Positions 1 to 6,509 of a stretch of DNA of 8,758 bases are shown here, piece after piece. The notes below the pieces were generated by a model, which had not been told where the DNA came from, did not search any database, and saw only the letters and a program-made list of their open reading frames with translations. This stretch comes from Firmicutes bacterium UBA4996. GTDB taxonomy: Bacteria; Bacillota; Limnochordia; Darwinibacteriales; Darwinibacteriaceae. Position 1 is the stretch's first letter; every line of letters starts with the position of its first letter. The position numbers and the translations under genes were made by a program. Where the stretch lies: the NCBI GenBank assembly GCA_002396805.1, contig DGYW01000015.1, positions 19,692 through 28,449 of the forward strand, in the 5' to 3' direction.

Positions 1-22
1 TATCCAGCTGAGCTACGGGCGC
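1..22 (-). tRNA. tRNA 5' end, probably tRNA-Arg (partial)
   Basis: The reverse complement begins GCGCCCGTAGCTCAGCTGGA. This is a tRNA acceptor strand followed by the box-A-like D-arm sequence TAGCTCAGCTGG. The gene runs off the left edge before the anticodon, so the isotype is not read directly. The GCGCCCG acceptor strand is that of tRNA-Arg(ACG) in Bacillus and relatives, which is why Arg is suggested. It lies 16 bases downstream of tRNA-Ser(GCU) on the same strand and is probably co-transcribed with it. Confidence 0.75.
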
Positions 23-34
23 ACGTTGCAACGT
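23..34. repeat. Perfect 12-base palindrome between two tRNA genes
   Basis: ACGTTGCAACGT fills most of the 16-base gap between tRNA-Ser(GCU) and the next tRNA. In RNA it could form at best a very short hairpin. It may mark a processing site, but could be chance. Confidence 0.5.
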
Positions 35-38
35 AAAC

Positions 39-130
39 TGGCGGAAGGGGAGGGATTTGAACCCTCGGAGGGCGGCAAAGCCCTCAACCGCTTAGCAGGC
101 GGCTCTTTTCGGCCACTCAAGCACCCTTCC
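39..130 (-). tRNA. tRNA-Ser(GCU)
   Basis: This is a 92-nt class II tRNA with the 3' CCA encoded. The acceptor stem GGAAGGG/CCCUUCC is followed by discriminator G and CCA. The anticodon stem GCCGC/GCGGU closes the loop CTGCTAA, giving anticodon GCT (complement at 94-96), which reads AGC and AGU. The long variable arm pairs GAGGGC with GCCCTC, as expected for serine tRNAs, and the T arm GAGGG-TTCAAAT-CCCTC is intact. The acceptor and 3' end match those of tRNA-Ser(UGA) at 5089-5178. The discriminator G complements the UGGC bulge of the serS T-box. Confidence 0.97.
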
Positions 131-152
131 CAATAACTCGTTGACGAATGCT

Positions 153-182
153 AGTTTATCATAGTTTTAGTATGGTTGTCAA
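153..182 (-). promoter_or_regulatory. Promoter for tRNA-Ser(GCU)/tRNA-Arg
   Basis: On the minus strand, TTGACA (177-182) is followed after 18 bases by TAAACT (153-158). The -35 box is perfect and the -10 box matches the consensus at 4 of 6 positions. Transcription would begin near 146, leaving a leader of about 15 nt before the tRNA at 130. No other good promoter is visible between the permease gene and the tRNA. Confidence 0.65.
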
Positions 183-239
183 TAGATTAGGGCTGTTTAA
201 TTTGTTCAACTGACCTCAATCTTTATCAAGTGCCCTAGG

Positions 240-914
240 TTACGCCTTAATTGGTGTTCTGTGCATCAGCAAACCATTGATTACTAGAATTACCAACGTA
301 AGTACGGCAAAACTTATTATGGCCGCATAAGGGTTAGGCACTTCTCCCGCTAGACCAAAAGCTCGTATAGCAAACGCCATGAAGGAATTAGCCAATTTGC
401 CTCCTATTCTATCATTCAAACGAACCATGAGCCAAATTACAAGTACAGGCGAGAAAGAAATAGCAATTTTCATTGGTCCATTGGCGCGGTAATACATCAT
501 ATTAATCATCCACCCGAGACTTGCAAAAGTCGCCAAAACTGCAATCGACCATAGAATTTCAGCAAAATTATTCGGTGGATAGAGTTGCCCAAAGAAGCCC
601 ACTTGGACATTCTTAAACACACTATCCAGGAGCACATCAACAACAGACATAAAGACCGACATGGCGAGGATGGCTAGTATGGTTGCGAAATAAAAGGTTT
701 TGCGAGACAAATTATTCGCCTGAGAAAACCTAAAGCTGGTTTTAAACCAATTCAGTCCCAGTACAAGGATGAACACCATAGATCCGCTCAAGGTATTTCC
801 GCTACCAGGCCGGTTGAACATAAGTGCAACCAAAGAAACAACAAAATAATAAGTCAGCACCGAGTTCTTAAAGTATACAAGCTGATATTTAGCAAATTGA
901 CGTACATGCTTCAT
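240..914 (-). CDS. ABC transporter permease, YtrA-type operon
   Basis: This is a 224-residue integral membrane protein, the probable membrane partner of the ABC ATPase encoded just upstream. About six hydrophobic segments are visible, near residues 18-33, 44-57, 76-98, 119-138, 149-164 and 196-217. The N-terminus is short and basic (MKHVRQFAKYQ). This fits a half-size ABC-2-like permease that works as a dimer, but no sequence motif fixes the substrate. The ATG start has the ribosome site GGGAG nine bases upstream, and the gene begins 17 bases after the ATPase stop. It is the last gene of the operon, and no clear intrinsic terminator follows. In known ytr operons such transporters respond to cell-envelope stress from lipid II-binding antibiotics. 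That role is inferred here only from operon type. Confidence 0.8.
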   Translation of the reverse strand: MKHVRQFAKYQLVYFKNSVLTYYFVVSLVALMFNRPGSGNTLSGSMVFILVLGLNWFKTSFRFSQANNLSRKTFYFATILAILAMSVFMSVVDVLLDSVFKNVQVGFFGQLYPPNNFAEILWSIAVLATFASLGWMINMMYYRANGPMKIAISFSPVLVIWLMVRLNDRIGGKLANSFMAFAIRAFGLAGEVPNPYAAIISFAVLTLVILVINGLLMHRTPIKA

Positions 915-931
915 TCTCGTTCACTCCCACC

Positions 932-1792
932 CTAAGCATTGGTCAAACCAATAAATAGCTTCTGCAGTTCCACTTTTCCCAATTCTAAATTCAAAGACTT
1001 AGCCAGAGATTGGTTTCGCTCATCGTCAAAAACGATTACAGACTTGAAGTTTCCCAGAATATCTCCACCAACACACTTTTTCCCAGCAATATACTTTTCA
1101 ACTTGGGAGATCTCCCCCGATACGGTGTATGCCGAGACTAACAGCTCTTCTAGGGGACGCTTCAAAATAATCTGGCCTTGCTTAATTATAATCACTTCTT
1201 CCAATACATCAGCAACTTCGTCAATTAAGTGGGTAGAGACAATCACCGTCTTGGGGTTATCGATGTAATTGGCCAGAATTTCCTTATACAGCATATCTCG
1301 ATGGTTGGCATCGAGACCTAACACAGGTTCATCAAAAAGTAGAATTTCCGCATTGGAAGCGAGGGTCAAAATTGCTTTGCAGATCGAGGTGTAGCCTGTA
1401 GATAATTCTTTAACCCTTTTTCTTGTGTTCAGCTCAAAACGCTGGGCCAATTGTTCAGCATAGTCTGGATCAAATTTTGGATAAAACTCCCGGGTCCATC
1501 TAAACACCTCTCTCACTCTCAAAGATGGAGGATACAAAGTCTCCTCAGACATATGGTAGATCCTATTCAATACTGCATCGTTTTCTTCTACAGATTGCCC
1601 AGCTATGGTAATTTCACCACTGGTGGGAACTATCTTGTTTGTCATCAGGTTCAAGAGTGTAGTCTTACCCGCGCCATTACGCCCAAGAAGCCCGTAGATT
1701 TTGCCTCTTTCCAATGTTAAACTTACATTATCTAAGGCTATCGTCTGCCCATACCTTTTAGTCAAATTGTCGATCTTGATCTCATACATCAT
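932..1792 (-). CDS. ABC transporter ATP-binding protein, YtrB-like
   Basis: This 286-residue protein is the nucleotide-binding subunit that powers the adjacent permease. It shows Walker A GRNGAGKT (37-44), signature LSTGY (130-134), Walker B ILLFDEP (150-156), D-loop GLD (159-161) and switch histidine H188 in STHLIDE. The signature departs from LSGGQ. The Q-loop region reads YHMSEE (79-84), with no glutamine at the usual place. Both variants are plausible for this class of exporter-like ATPases, and the catalytic residues are present. About 80 residues follow the core domain. The start overlaps the GntR stop by 11 bases in the arrangement ATGATGTATGA, so translation is probably coupled. GGGAGG inside the end of the GntR gene serves as ribosome site. 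Either of two tandem ATG codons (1792 or 1789) could start it. Confidence 0.94.
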   Translation of the reverse strand: MMYEIKIDNLTKRYGQTIALDNVSLTLERGKIYGLLGRNGAGKTTLLNLMTNKIVPTSGEITIAGQSVEENDAVLNRIYHMSEETLYPPSLRVREVFRWTREFYPKFDPDYAEQLAQRFELNTRKRVKELSTGYTSICKAILTLASNAEILLFDEPVLGLDANHRDMLYKEILANYIDNPKTVIVSTHLIDEVADVLEEVIIIKQGQIILKRPLEELLVSAYTVSGEISQVEKYIAGKKCVGGDILGNFKSVIVFDDERNQSLAKSLNLELGKVELQKLFIGLTNA

Positions 1793-2153
1793 CAGTACCT
1801 CCCTTAATCATGGCGACCAATTCTTGCCTGGAGATATTTAATTTTTTGGCTTCGTCCAGCAAGGTTGCTACAAAGGATTGGTAAAATTGGTCCCTACGTT
1901 TTTTCATGATCTTTTCTTTTGCACCGACACAGACAAACATGCCAACTCCTCGCTTTTTATACAGAATCCCTTCATCCACTAAAAGGTTAACTCCCTTTCG
2001 AGCGGTAGCGGGGTTGATCTTAGTAGTCACGGATATCTCCGTGGTAGAGGGCACTTGTCCTTCCTCAGGGATAATGCCCTTGAGGATATCATCCTCCAGG
2101 GCTTCTGCAAGTTGGAGATAGATAGGCTGTTCGCTATTGAAGTCGAGAATCAA
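1782..2153 (-). CDS. GntR-family transcriptional regulator, YtrA subfamily
   Basis: This 123-residue DNA-binding protein is first in an operon with an ABC ATPase and permease, the classical YtrA layout. The N-terminal winged helix (about 8-75) shows PIYLQLAEALEDDILKG, the turn VPSTTEIS, the recognition-helix region NPATARKGVNLLVDEGIL and the wing KKRGVGMFV. The remaining 45 residues form a short, charged, helical tail. The absence of a large effector domain separates YtrA from the FadR, HutC and MocR types. Start codon is TTG, chosen because GGAGGTG lies five bases upstream and no ATG is better placed. It is probably a repressor of its own operon, acting at the inverted repeat over the promoter; this is inferred from the family. 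The inducing signal is unknown. Confidence 0.93.
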   Translation of the reverse strand: MILDFNSEQPIYLQLAEALEDDILKGIIPEEGQVPSTTEISVTTKINPATARKGVNLLVDEGILYKKRGVGMFVCVGAKEKIMKKRRDQFYQSFVATLLDEAKKLNISRQELVAMIKGGTDDV

Positions 2154-2158
2154 GTTAA

Positions 2159-2165
2159 CACCTCC
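2159..2165 (-). promoter_or_regulatory. Ribosome site fixing the TTG start of the GntR gene
   Basis: The minus strand reads GGAGGTG, five bases before TTG at 2153. It matches the 16S rRNA anti-Shine-Dalgarno very well. This supports the non-ATG start over any internal codon. Confidence 0.85.
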
Positions 2166-2166
2166 A

Positions 2167-2198
2167 AGTTAGTCGGTTGGTTACCTGTGTGATTAACT
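2167..2198 (-). promoter_or_regulatory. Candidate operator of the GntR/ABC operon
   Basis: On the plus strand the half-sites AGTTAGTC (2167-2174) and GATTAACT (2191-2198) form an inverted repeat. Seven of eight positions are complementary and the spacer is 16 bases, with a smaller imperfect palindrome GGTTACC (2179-2185) near the centre. The right half overlaps the -10 box, and the repeat covers the expected transcription start. Binding here would block the promoter, which suits autorepression by the encoded GntR protein. The assignment rests on position and symmetry only. Confidence 0.4.
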
Positions 2199-2224
2199 AT
2201 ACATCCAATCAACCCTTCTGTCAA
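2196..2224 (-). promoter_or_regulatory. Sigma-A-like promoter of the GntR/ABC operon
   Basis: The minus strand has TTGACA (2219-2224), a 17-base spacer and TATAGT (2196-2201). The -35 box is perfect, the spacing is optimal and the -10 box matches at 5 of 6 positions. Transcription should start near 2189, giving a 5' leader of about 36 nt. It sits directly after the terminator of the histidine kinase gene, so the ABC operon is a separate unit. Confidence 0.85.
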
Positions 2225-2240
2225 TCAGTTTCTGAAAAAA

Positions 2241-2270
2241 GACAAAAAAAAGACCCCCTTAGGGATCTTT
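2241..2270 (-). terminator. Intrinsic terminator after the histidine kinase gene
   Basis: On the minus strand, a 9-bp stem AAAGATCCC/GGGGTCTTT (2262-2270 with 2249-2257, one G-U pair) closes a TAAG loop. It is followed by a run of T residues. It begins three bases after the kinase stop codon and ends the upstream series of genes. Confidence 0.93.
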
Positions 2271-2272
2271 CA

Positions 2273-3964
2273 CTAATTCATCCTTTTTAGAGTAACTCGC
2301 ATTTTGGTTCCTTTGCCCACCCTACTCTCGGCGCAAATGGAGCCCTTGTGCTTATCCACGATGTGTTTGGTGATGGCTAGACCTAATCCAGTACCGCCCA
2401 TGTGGCGAGCCCGACCTTTGTCTACTCGGTAAAACCGCTCAAAGATTCGATCTAAATGTTCGTTTGCAATCCCTAGACCGTTATCACTCACAATAAATTC
2501 TACGCTATCTAGACCTTGTTCCGCCTCAATCCAAACCTTACCACCTTCAGGGGTGTATTTCACCCCATTATCCACAAGGTTAATGGCTACCTGTCTCAGA
2601 AGTTTTTCGTCACCTTCTACTATAACAGCATCATAGATATTGTTCTCCAGGATAATATTTTTTTCTTGTGCCTTACTCTGCAGAATCAAGACAGTATCAT
2701 CGAAAATCCTCTTCATGTCCACTGGCTCAACCTTTAGAGGCTGTTTACCACTTTCAATGCGCGAAAGATCAAGGAGATCGTTAATCAGCACAATCATGCG
2801 ATCAGTTTCATCATTAATGATGCCTAAAAAGCGTTCGAGCAGCGCCTTATCGTCCAAATTCCCGTTGAGCAGAGTCTCTACAAACCCCTTGATAGAAGTG
2901 AGAGGAGTGCGTAATTCGTGGGAAACATTAGCCACAAACTCCTGGCGCATTTGCTCTAAATGACGGAGGGAGGTAATATCTCGCATTACAGCAACGGCAC
3001 CCAGGCTATTGCCGTCACGATCCTCCAAATGACTGCTGGTCACCGCCAAAGTTCGCTCACTACCTGGACGCATCCGGATTTCTTTAGTAAGGGATTGCTT
3101 CGTGTCCATAGTCTCTTCCAGAAGGCGAGACAACTCTTCATTCTTGGTGGCCTCAAATTGGTTCTTGCCGATCATGGATTCCGGGTCAAGCCGAAACATC
3201 TCTGCAGCTGCTATGTTCGCCAAAATTACCTTACGCCGCATGTTTACCGCAACCACACCGTCATCCATACTAGATAAAATTGCTTCTAATTTTCCCTCTC
3301 GATCACTGATGGCGAAGAAAAGTTCCTCCAATGTTTCAGACAGCTCATTAAAGGACCGCCCCAATTGCCCAATCTCATCGGTACTCCGTACCAATACGCG
3401 TCGGCCAAATTCCTTATTTTGCAGGTGCTTCACCACTGCCAGAAGATCTTGGATGGGGGCTGTAATAGCCCTATTTAGAGAAAAAGCAATCCCAAAAGCG
3501 GCAGTAGCTACCACTAGTCCAATTAGGATGGATCCCCTGATTAGGCTATGAAGCATAGCGCCAATCTCAGTTTGCTCAATGCCCACTAACAACAAACCGT
3601 GCTGATCGAGGGCCACTTCCACCATGATTAGGTCCGCTTCAGTCATACCACGAGGTATGGTATCAACCACAATATCACCCTGGGCATCGACGATCTTTAT
3701 CATGCGCTTACTGGTCTGACCGATCACAGCGATCTTCTCCTGTAATTCCTCCCGTTCCATTAGATCAAGAGAGTAGGCCTCGTTAAGCGCCAATCGAATA
3801 ATTTGCGCGTCAGAAAGAAGGTCCGCCCGGGCCCGTTGATCTAGAGTTCGGTGAGCAAAGCGAGCCACAAAAAACGTGGTAACCCCAACAGAAAGTAAGG
3901 TTACCACTAGTGCCAACGATGTTAACTTGAAAAGTAACGGCTTTGCAAAGCTCCGCTTACCCAA
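2273..3964 (-). CDS. Sensor histidine kinase, PhoR/WalK-like
   Basis: This is a 563-residue membrane sensor kinase, partner of the response regulator just upstream. Segments in order: transmembrane helix about 13-34, an extracytoplasmic sensor region of about 105 residues, transmembrane helix about 143-163, HAMP about 164-217, PAS about 222-335, then HisKA with the H-box FVANVSHELRTPL (phospho-acceptor H349). The ATPase domain has N-box NLVDNGVKYTPEGG, G1 SDNGLGI, F-box FERFYRVDKG and G2 GGTGLGLAI. The single extracytoplasmic loop plus HAMP-PAS layout fits PhoR (phosphate) or WalK (cell wall). Length and layout favour PhoR slightly, but the signal cannot be read from sequence. The start is TTG, with AAGGGGG seven bases upstream inside the 3' end of the regulator gene, one base after its stop. 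Translation is probably coupled. Confidence 0.95.
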   Translation of the reverse strand: MGKRSFAKPLLFKLTSLALVVTLLSVGVTTFFVARFAHRTLDQRARADLLSDAQIIRLALNEAYSLDLMEREELQEKIAVIGQTSKRMIKIVDAQGDIVVDTIPRGMTEADLIMVEVALDQHGLLLVGIEQTEIGAMLHSLIRGSILIGLVVATAAFGIAFSLNRAITAPIQDLLAVVKHLQNKEFGRRVLVRSTDEIGQLGRSFNELSETLEELFFAISDREGKLEAILSSMDDGVVAVNMRRKVILANIAAAEMFRLDPESMIGKNQFEATKNEELSRLLEETMDTKQSLTKEIRMRPGSERTLAVTSSHLEDRDGNSLGAVAVMRDITSLRHLEQMRQEFVANVSHELRTPLTSIKGFVETLLNGNLDDKALLERFLGIINDETDRMIVLINDLLDLSRIESGKQPLKVEPVDMKRIFDDTVLILQSKAQEKNIILENNIYDAVIVEGDEKLLRQVAINLVDNGVKYTPEGGKVWIEAEQGLDSVEFIVSDNGLGIANEHLDRIFERFYRVDKGRARHMGGTGLGLAITKHIVDKHKGSICAESRVGKGTKMRVTLKRMN

Positions 3965-3965
3965 G

Positions 3966-4649
3966 TTAGTTCCCCCTTAATTTGTACCCTACCCCATGAA
4001 TGGTTTCAATGCGGGTTTCACCTTCGGGACCAAGTTTACGACGGAGGTGACGAATGTGCACGTCAACTGTGCGGGTTTCGCCCTCATACTCGTAGCCCCA
4101 AACCTTTTGGAGTAAGACTTCTCTGGTTAAGACCTTGCCCACATTCTGCATGAAAATGTGGAGGAGGTCAAACTCCTTCCTGGTCAAGTCCACATTCTTA
4201 TCATGTACTTTAACTTCGCGAGTATCTACTTGTAAGAAGATATTTCCGACCCGATATTCATTTTCATCATGGGTCTCTTGTCCACTCGCCCGGCGTAAAA
4301 CAGCCTTAATTCGAGCCACTAGCTCTAAGGGGCTAAAGGGCTTCGTAATATAATCATCGGCCCCTAACTCTAAACCGAGAACCCGCTCCAGCTCAGTTTC
4401 CTTAGCTGTCAGCATAATAATGGGAACATTACTTGTGCGTCTAATCTCCTTGCATACATCATAGCCATCCTTACCGGGTAGCATTAAGTCCAAAACGATC
4501 AAATCTGGTCGATAGGATTCAAACATCTCGATGGCCGCGATTCCATCGTTAGCCACCTCTGTATCGAATCCCGCTTGCTCTAAGTTAAAGCGAATTAATT
4601 CCTGGATTGAGATTTCATCATCAACAATCAATACTTTCTGCTTAACCAT
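3966..4649 (-). CDS. Response regulator, OmpR/PhoB family
   Basis: This 227-residue cytoplasmic transcription factor is controlled by the adjacent kinase. The receiver domain (about 4-118) has the acidic pair D10-D11, phospho-acceptor D54 in VLDLMLPGKDG, switch T81 in MLTAKE and K103 in DDYITKPFSPLEL. The C-terminal winged helix (about 129-226) carries LTRKEFDLLHIFMQNVGKVLTR, the DNA-recognition region TRTVDVHIRHLRRKL and the hairpin IETIHGVGYKLRG. It resembles both PhoP and WalR. The walHIJ accessory genes usually found after walRK are missing, so PhoP-like is preferred weakly and no gene symbol is given. The ATG start has GGGGTGAT upstream. The gene follows the NusG-domain gene by 18 bases and abuts the kinase gene. 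Confidence 0.97.
   Translation of the reverse strand: MVKQKVLIVDDEISIQELIRFNLEQAGFDTEVANDGIAAIEMFESYRPDLIVLDLMLPGKDGYDVCKEIRRTSNVPIIMLTAKETELERVLGLELGADDYITKPFSPLELVARIKAVLRRASGQETHDENEYRVGNIFLQVDTREVKVHDKNVDLTRKEFDLLHIFMQNVGKVLTREVLLQKVWGYEYEGETRTVDVHIRHLRRKLGPEGETRIETIHGVGYKLRGN
3972..3978 (-). promoter_or_regulatory. Ribosome site fixing the TTG start of the kinase
   Basis: AAGGGGG on the minus strand lies seven bases before TTG at 3964. It sits within the last codons of the response regulator gene, which ends LRGN. The arrangement suggests translational coupling of the two proteins. Confidence 0.7.
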
Positions 4650-4667
4650 ACCATCACCCCATCTTCT

Positions 4668-5063
4668 TTAATAAGTAAATCCATCCAGCTCTGGCGGGTT
4701 TACGTCATCTCCGACAATCTTCACAACAAAATAATGTGGTAAACAAACAATGAGTTGACCCACATGTTCACGCCAGCCGGTGTGCACACATAACAGGTCG
4801 GGGCAATCTGCATCCGCAACTCGCACCTTCCCATCCTTAATCTCCACCGTATTAAAGCCATACCCAGTCTCAAAACGCAGCTGATCTATATCCTTGCCCA
4901 AATCAAGCTCCTGCACTACCTCGCCTTCGATCTCAACGATCACTCTGGTTGCCTGTCCTTTTTTGGGAACAATCACTTGATTATACAGTAGCACACTCAC
5001 GCCAATAATTACTAATACGACAACTAAAAGGAGATCCCCTTTTACTTTACCTTTAAATTTCAT
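4668..5063 (-). CDS. Membrane-anchored NusG domain II protein
   Basis: This 131-residue protein has a basic N-terminus, one hydrophobic helix (about 10-30) and an extracytoplasmic domain of the NusG_II type. The diagnostic block is DCPDLLCVHTGW (86-97) followed by VGQLIVCLPHYFVV, with cysteines at 87, 92 and 107. It lacks the NGN and KOW domains of the elongation factor NusG, so a role in transcription should not be assumed. Family function is poorly known. The start is ATG with GGAGTG seven bases upstream, only 25 bases after the 3' end of tRNA-Ser(UGA). It is followed closely by the response regulator and kinase genes. The context suggests an accessory to that signalling system, possibly sensing envelope or redox state, but this is inference. 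A TM-anchored lipoprotein-like role is also possible, although no lipobox is present. Confidence 0.85.
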   Translation of the reverse strand: MKFKGKVKGDLLLVVVLVIIGVSVLLYNQVIVPKKGQATRVIVEIEGEVVQELDLGKDIDQLRFETGYGFNTVEIKDGKVRVADADCPDLLCVHTGWREHVGQLIVCLPHYFVVKIVGDDVNPPELDGFTY

Positions 5064-5088
5064 TAATAAACACTCCGCAGATGGGATC

Positions 5089-5178
5089 TGGCGGAAGGGG
5101 TGGGATTTGAACCCACGGAGGGCGTGAACCCTCGACGGTTTTCAAGACCGCTCCATTCGTCCACTCTGGCACCCTTCC
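5089..5178 (-). tRNA. tRNA-Ser(UGA)
   Basis: This is a 90-nt class II tRNA with encoded CCA. The acceptor stem GGAAGGG/CCCUUCC, discriminator G, long variable arm (GAGGGT with GCCCTC) and T arm GTGGG-TTCAAAT-CCCAC are all intact. The anticodon stem GCGGT/ACCGT holds the loop CTTGAAA, giving anticodon TGA (complement at 5142-5144), which reads UCA and other UCN codons. It lies between serS, which encodes the enzyme that charges it, and a NusG-domain/two-component gene group, all on the same strand. No terminator separates it from the downstream coding genes, so it probably forms the 5' part of a longer transcript and is cut out by tRNA processing. Confidence 0.98.
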
Positions 5179-5195
5179 TTATCCTAACTTGCTAC

Positions 5196-5224
5196 ATTAT
5201 ATCGTAATTTTCTGCACTTAACAA
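5196..5224 (-). promoter_or_regulatory. Promoter of tRNA-Ser(UGA) and downstream genes
   Basis: The minus strand has TTGTTA (5219-5224), a 17-base spacer and a perfect TATAAT (5196-5201). Transcription would start near 5189, about 11 bases before the tRNA. It is the nearest promoter visible for the NusG-domain gene, the response regulator and the kinase. The -35 box lies inside a small hairpin just after the serS stop codon. Confidence 0.7.
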
Positions 5225-5228
5225 GTGC
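5214..5228 (-). other. Short hairpin after the serS stop codon
   Basis: GCACTT and AAGTGC form a perfect 6-bp stem with a 3-base loop, starting directly after the serS stop codon. On the minus strand it is followed by AGAAAATTAC and not by a T run. It is therefore a poor intrinsic terminator for serS. It overlaps the -35 box of the tRNA promoter. Confidence 0.55.
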
Positions 5229-6509
5229 TTATTTTTCTGCAGTGATGCGCTCTTGCCCACCCATGTAGGGTCGTAACACCTCAGGAATCAAGATAGACCC
5301 ATCCTCTTGTTGATAATTTTCCATGACTGCAGCCAAGCAGCGTCCTACGGCGATTCCTGAGCCATTAAGGGTATGAACAAACTCGGGTCTTGCACCCTTA
5401 TCACGGCGAAAGCGGATATTAGCACGCCGTGCCTGGAAGTCCTCAAAGTTGCTACAAGAGGAAATTTCCACATAACGCCCATAACTTGGCATCCACACTT
5501 CTGGGTCGTATTTCTTCGCAGCGGTAAAACCGAGATCGGCTGTACACATTTGGCTCACCCGATAGGGGATCCCCAGTTTTTGGAGCACAGTTTCAGCATC
5601 GTTAGTCAACTTCTCTAGTTCGTCATAGGAATTCTCTGGGAGTACAAACTTCACTAATTCCACCTTGTTGAATTGATGTACTCGCACTAATCCCCTAGTA
5701 TCCCTGCCAGCTGAGCCAGCCTCCGAACGGAAACAAGCAGAATAAGCCACATGATAAATGGGCAGGTCTTCTGCACTGAGGATTTCATCGCGATATAAAT
5801 TCGTAACTGGTACCTCCGCTGTGGGGATCAAGTAATAGTCTAAACCTTCTAGTTTAAACATATCCTCCCCGAATTTAGGTAGCTGTCCAGTTCCGGTGGC
5901 GCTAGTCTGATTAACCATGAATGGTGGAAAGACCTCTCGGTAACCATGTTCGGTGGTGTGTAGGTCTAACATAAAGTTCATTAGAGCCCGCTCTAAACGT
6001 GCACCTGCACCTTTCAAGAAATAAAAGCGGGAACCTGTGACCTTTCCAGCCCGTTCAAAATCGATAATGTCTAGATTAACCCCGAGTTCCCAGTGGGGAA
6101 GAGGTTCAAAACCAAATTTAGTCTGATCGCCCCAACGTCTAATCTCCATATTGTCATCTTCGCTGACGCCCACATGGACAGATTCGTGGGGAATGTTTGG
6201 AATACGAAGGAGATAGTCTTGAATCTTCCCATCTACTTCCCGTAGCTCCTCGTCAAAGTCCTTGATCTTCTGAGAGACCACGCGCATCTCGTCAATCAAA
6301 GCTTGTGCATCTTCTTTTTCCCGTTTACGTCGCGCTACCTCATCGGACACCTCGTTACGCTGGGCCTTCAGCTTCTCTACATCAGTAAGAATGCCCCGGC
6401 GCCTTTCGTCAAGGGCCAATAACTCATCTAAAGGTGCCTCTTCTCCTCGTTTGCGCAAGGCTTCTCGCACCCGGTCTGGGTTCTGACGAATCATTCTTAG
6501 ATCCAACAT
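5229..6509 (-). CDS. serS: Seryl-tRNA synthetase
   Basis: This cytoplasmic class II aminoacyl-tRNA synthetase charges all serine tRNAs. It is 426 residues from the ATG at 6509, close to the usual bacterial length. The N-terminal region (about 26-100) is a charged coiled-coil arm that recognises the long variable arm of tRNA-Ser. The catalytic domain shows TAEVP (230-234), motif 2 CFRSEAGSAGRDTRGL with the flexible loop, and motif 3 NGSGIAVGR (382-390) with the conserved arginine. An in-frame TTG at 6527 would add six residues, but the ribosome site AAGGGG (6519-6524) lies inside that extension. The ATG is therefore chosen, giving the typical MLDLRMIR N-terminus. Expression is controlled by a serine T-box just upstream. 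A gene for its substrate, tRNA-Ser(UGA), follows 50 bases downstream. Confidence 0.98.
   Translation of the reverse strand: MLDLRMIRQNPDRVREALRKRGEEAPLDELLALDERRRGILTDVEKLKAQRNEVSDEVARRKREKEDAQALIDEMRVVSQKIKDFDEELREVDGKIQDYLLRIPNIPHESVHVGVSEDDNMEIRRWGDQTKFGFEPLPHWELGVNLDIIDFERAGKVTGSRFYFLKGAGARLERALMNFMLDLHTTEHGYREVFPPFMVNQTSATGTGQLPKFGEDMFKLEGLDYYLIPTAEVPVTNLYRDEILSAEDLPIYHVAYSACFRSEAGSAGRDTRGLVRVHQFNKVELVKFVLPENSYDELEKLTNDAETVLQKLGIPYRVSQMCTADLGFTAAKKYDPEVWMPSYGRYVEISSCSNFEDFQARRANIRFRRDKGARPEFVHTLNGSGIAVGRCLAAVMENYQQEDGSILIPEVLRPYMGGQERITAEK

Noticed and set aside
188..237. Inverted repeat TAGGGC/GCCCTA after the permease gene as a terminator
   Set aside because: The 6-bp arms are separated by 38 bases and no T run follows, so it does not look like an intrinsic terminator. 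The ABC operon may end elsewhere or read into the tRNA genes.
2273..4649. Assignment of the two-component system as WalRK
   Set aside because: Domain layout fits both WalK and PhoR, but the walHIJ accessory genes normally following are absent and the regulator C-terminus (VDVHIRHLRRKL) is not decisive. No symbol was given.
4668..5063. Transcription elongation factor NusG
   Set aside because: The protein lacks NGN and KOW domains and has an N-terminal membrane helix, so only the NusG_II domain family name applies.
939..5618. Several plus-strand open frames of 70-150 codons opposite the ABC, kinase, regulator and serS genes
   Set aside because: They lie antisense to well-supported genes, have no recognisable domains and no convincing ribosome sites. 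The same holds for the 66-codon minus-strand frame inside the MFS gene (7833-8033).
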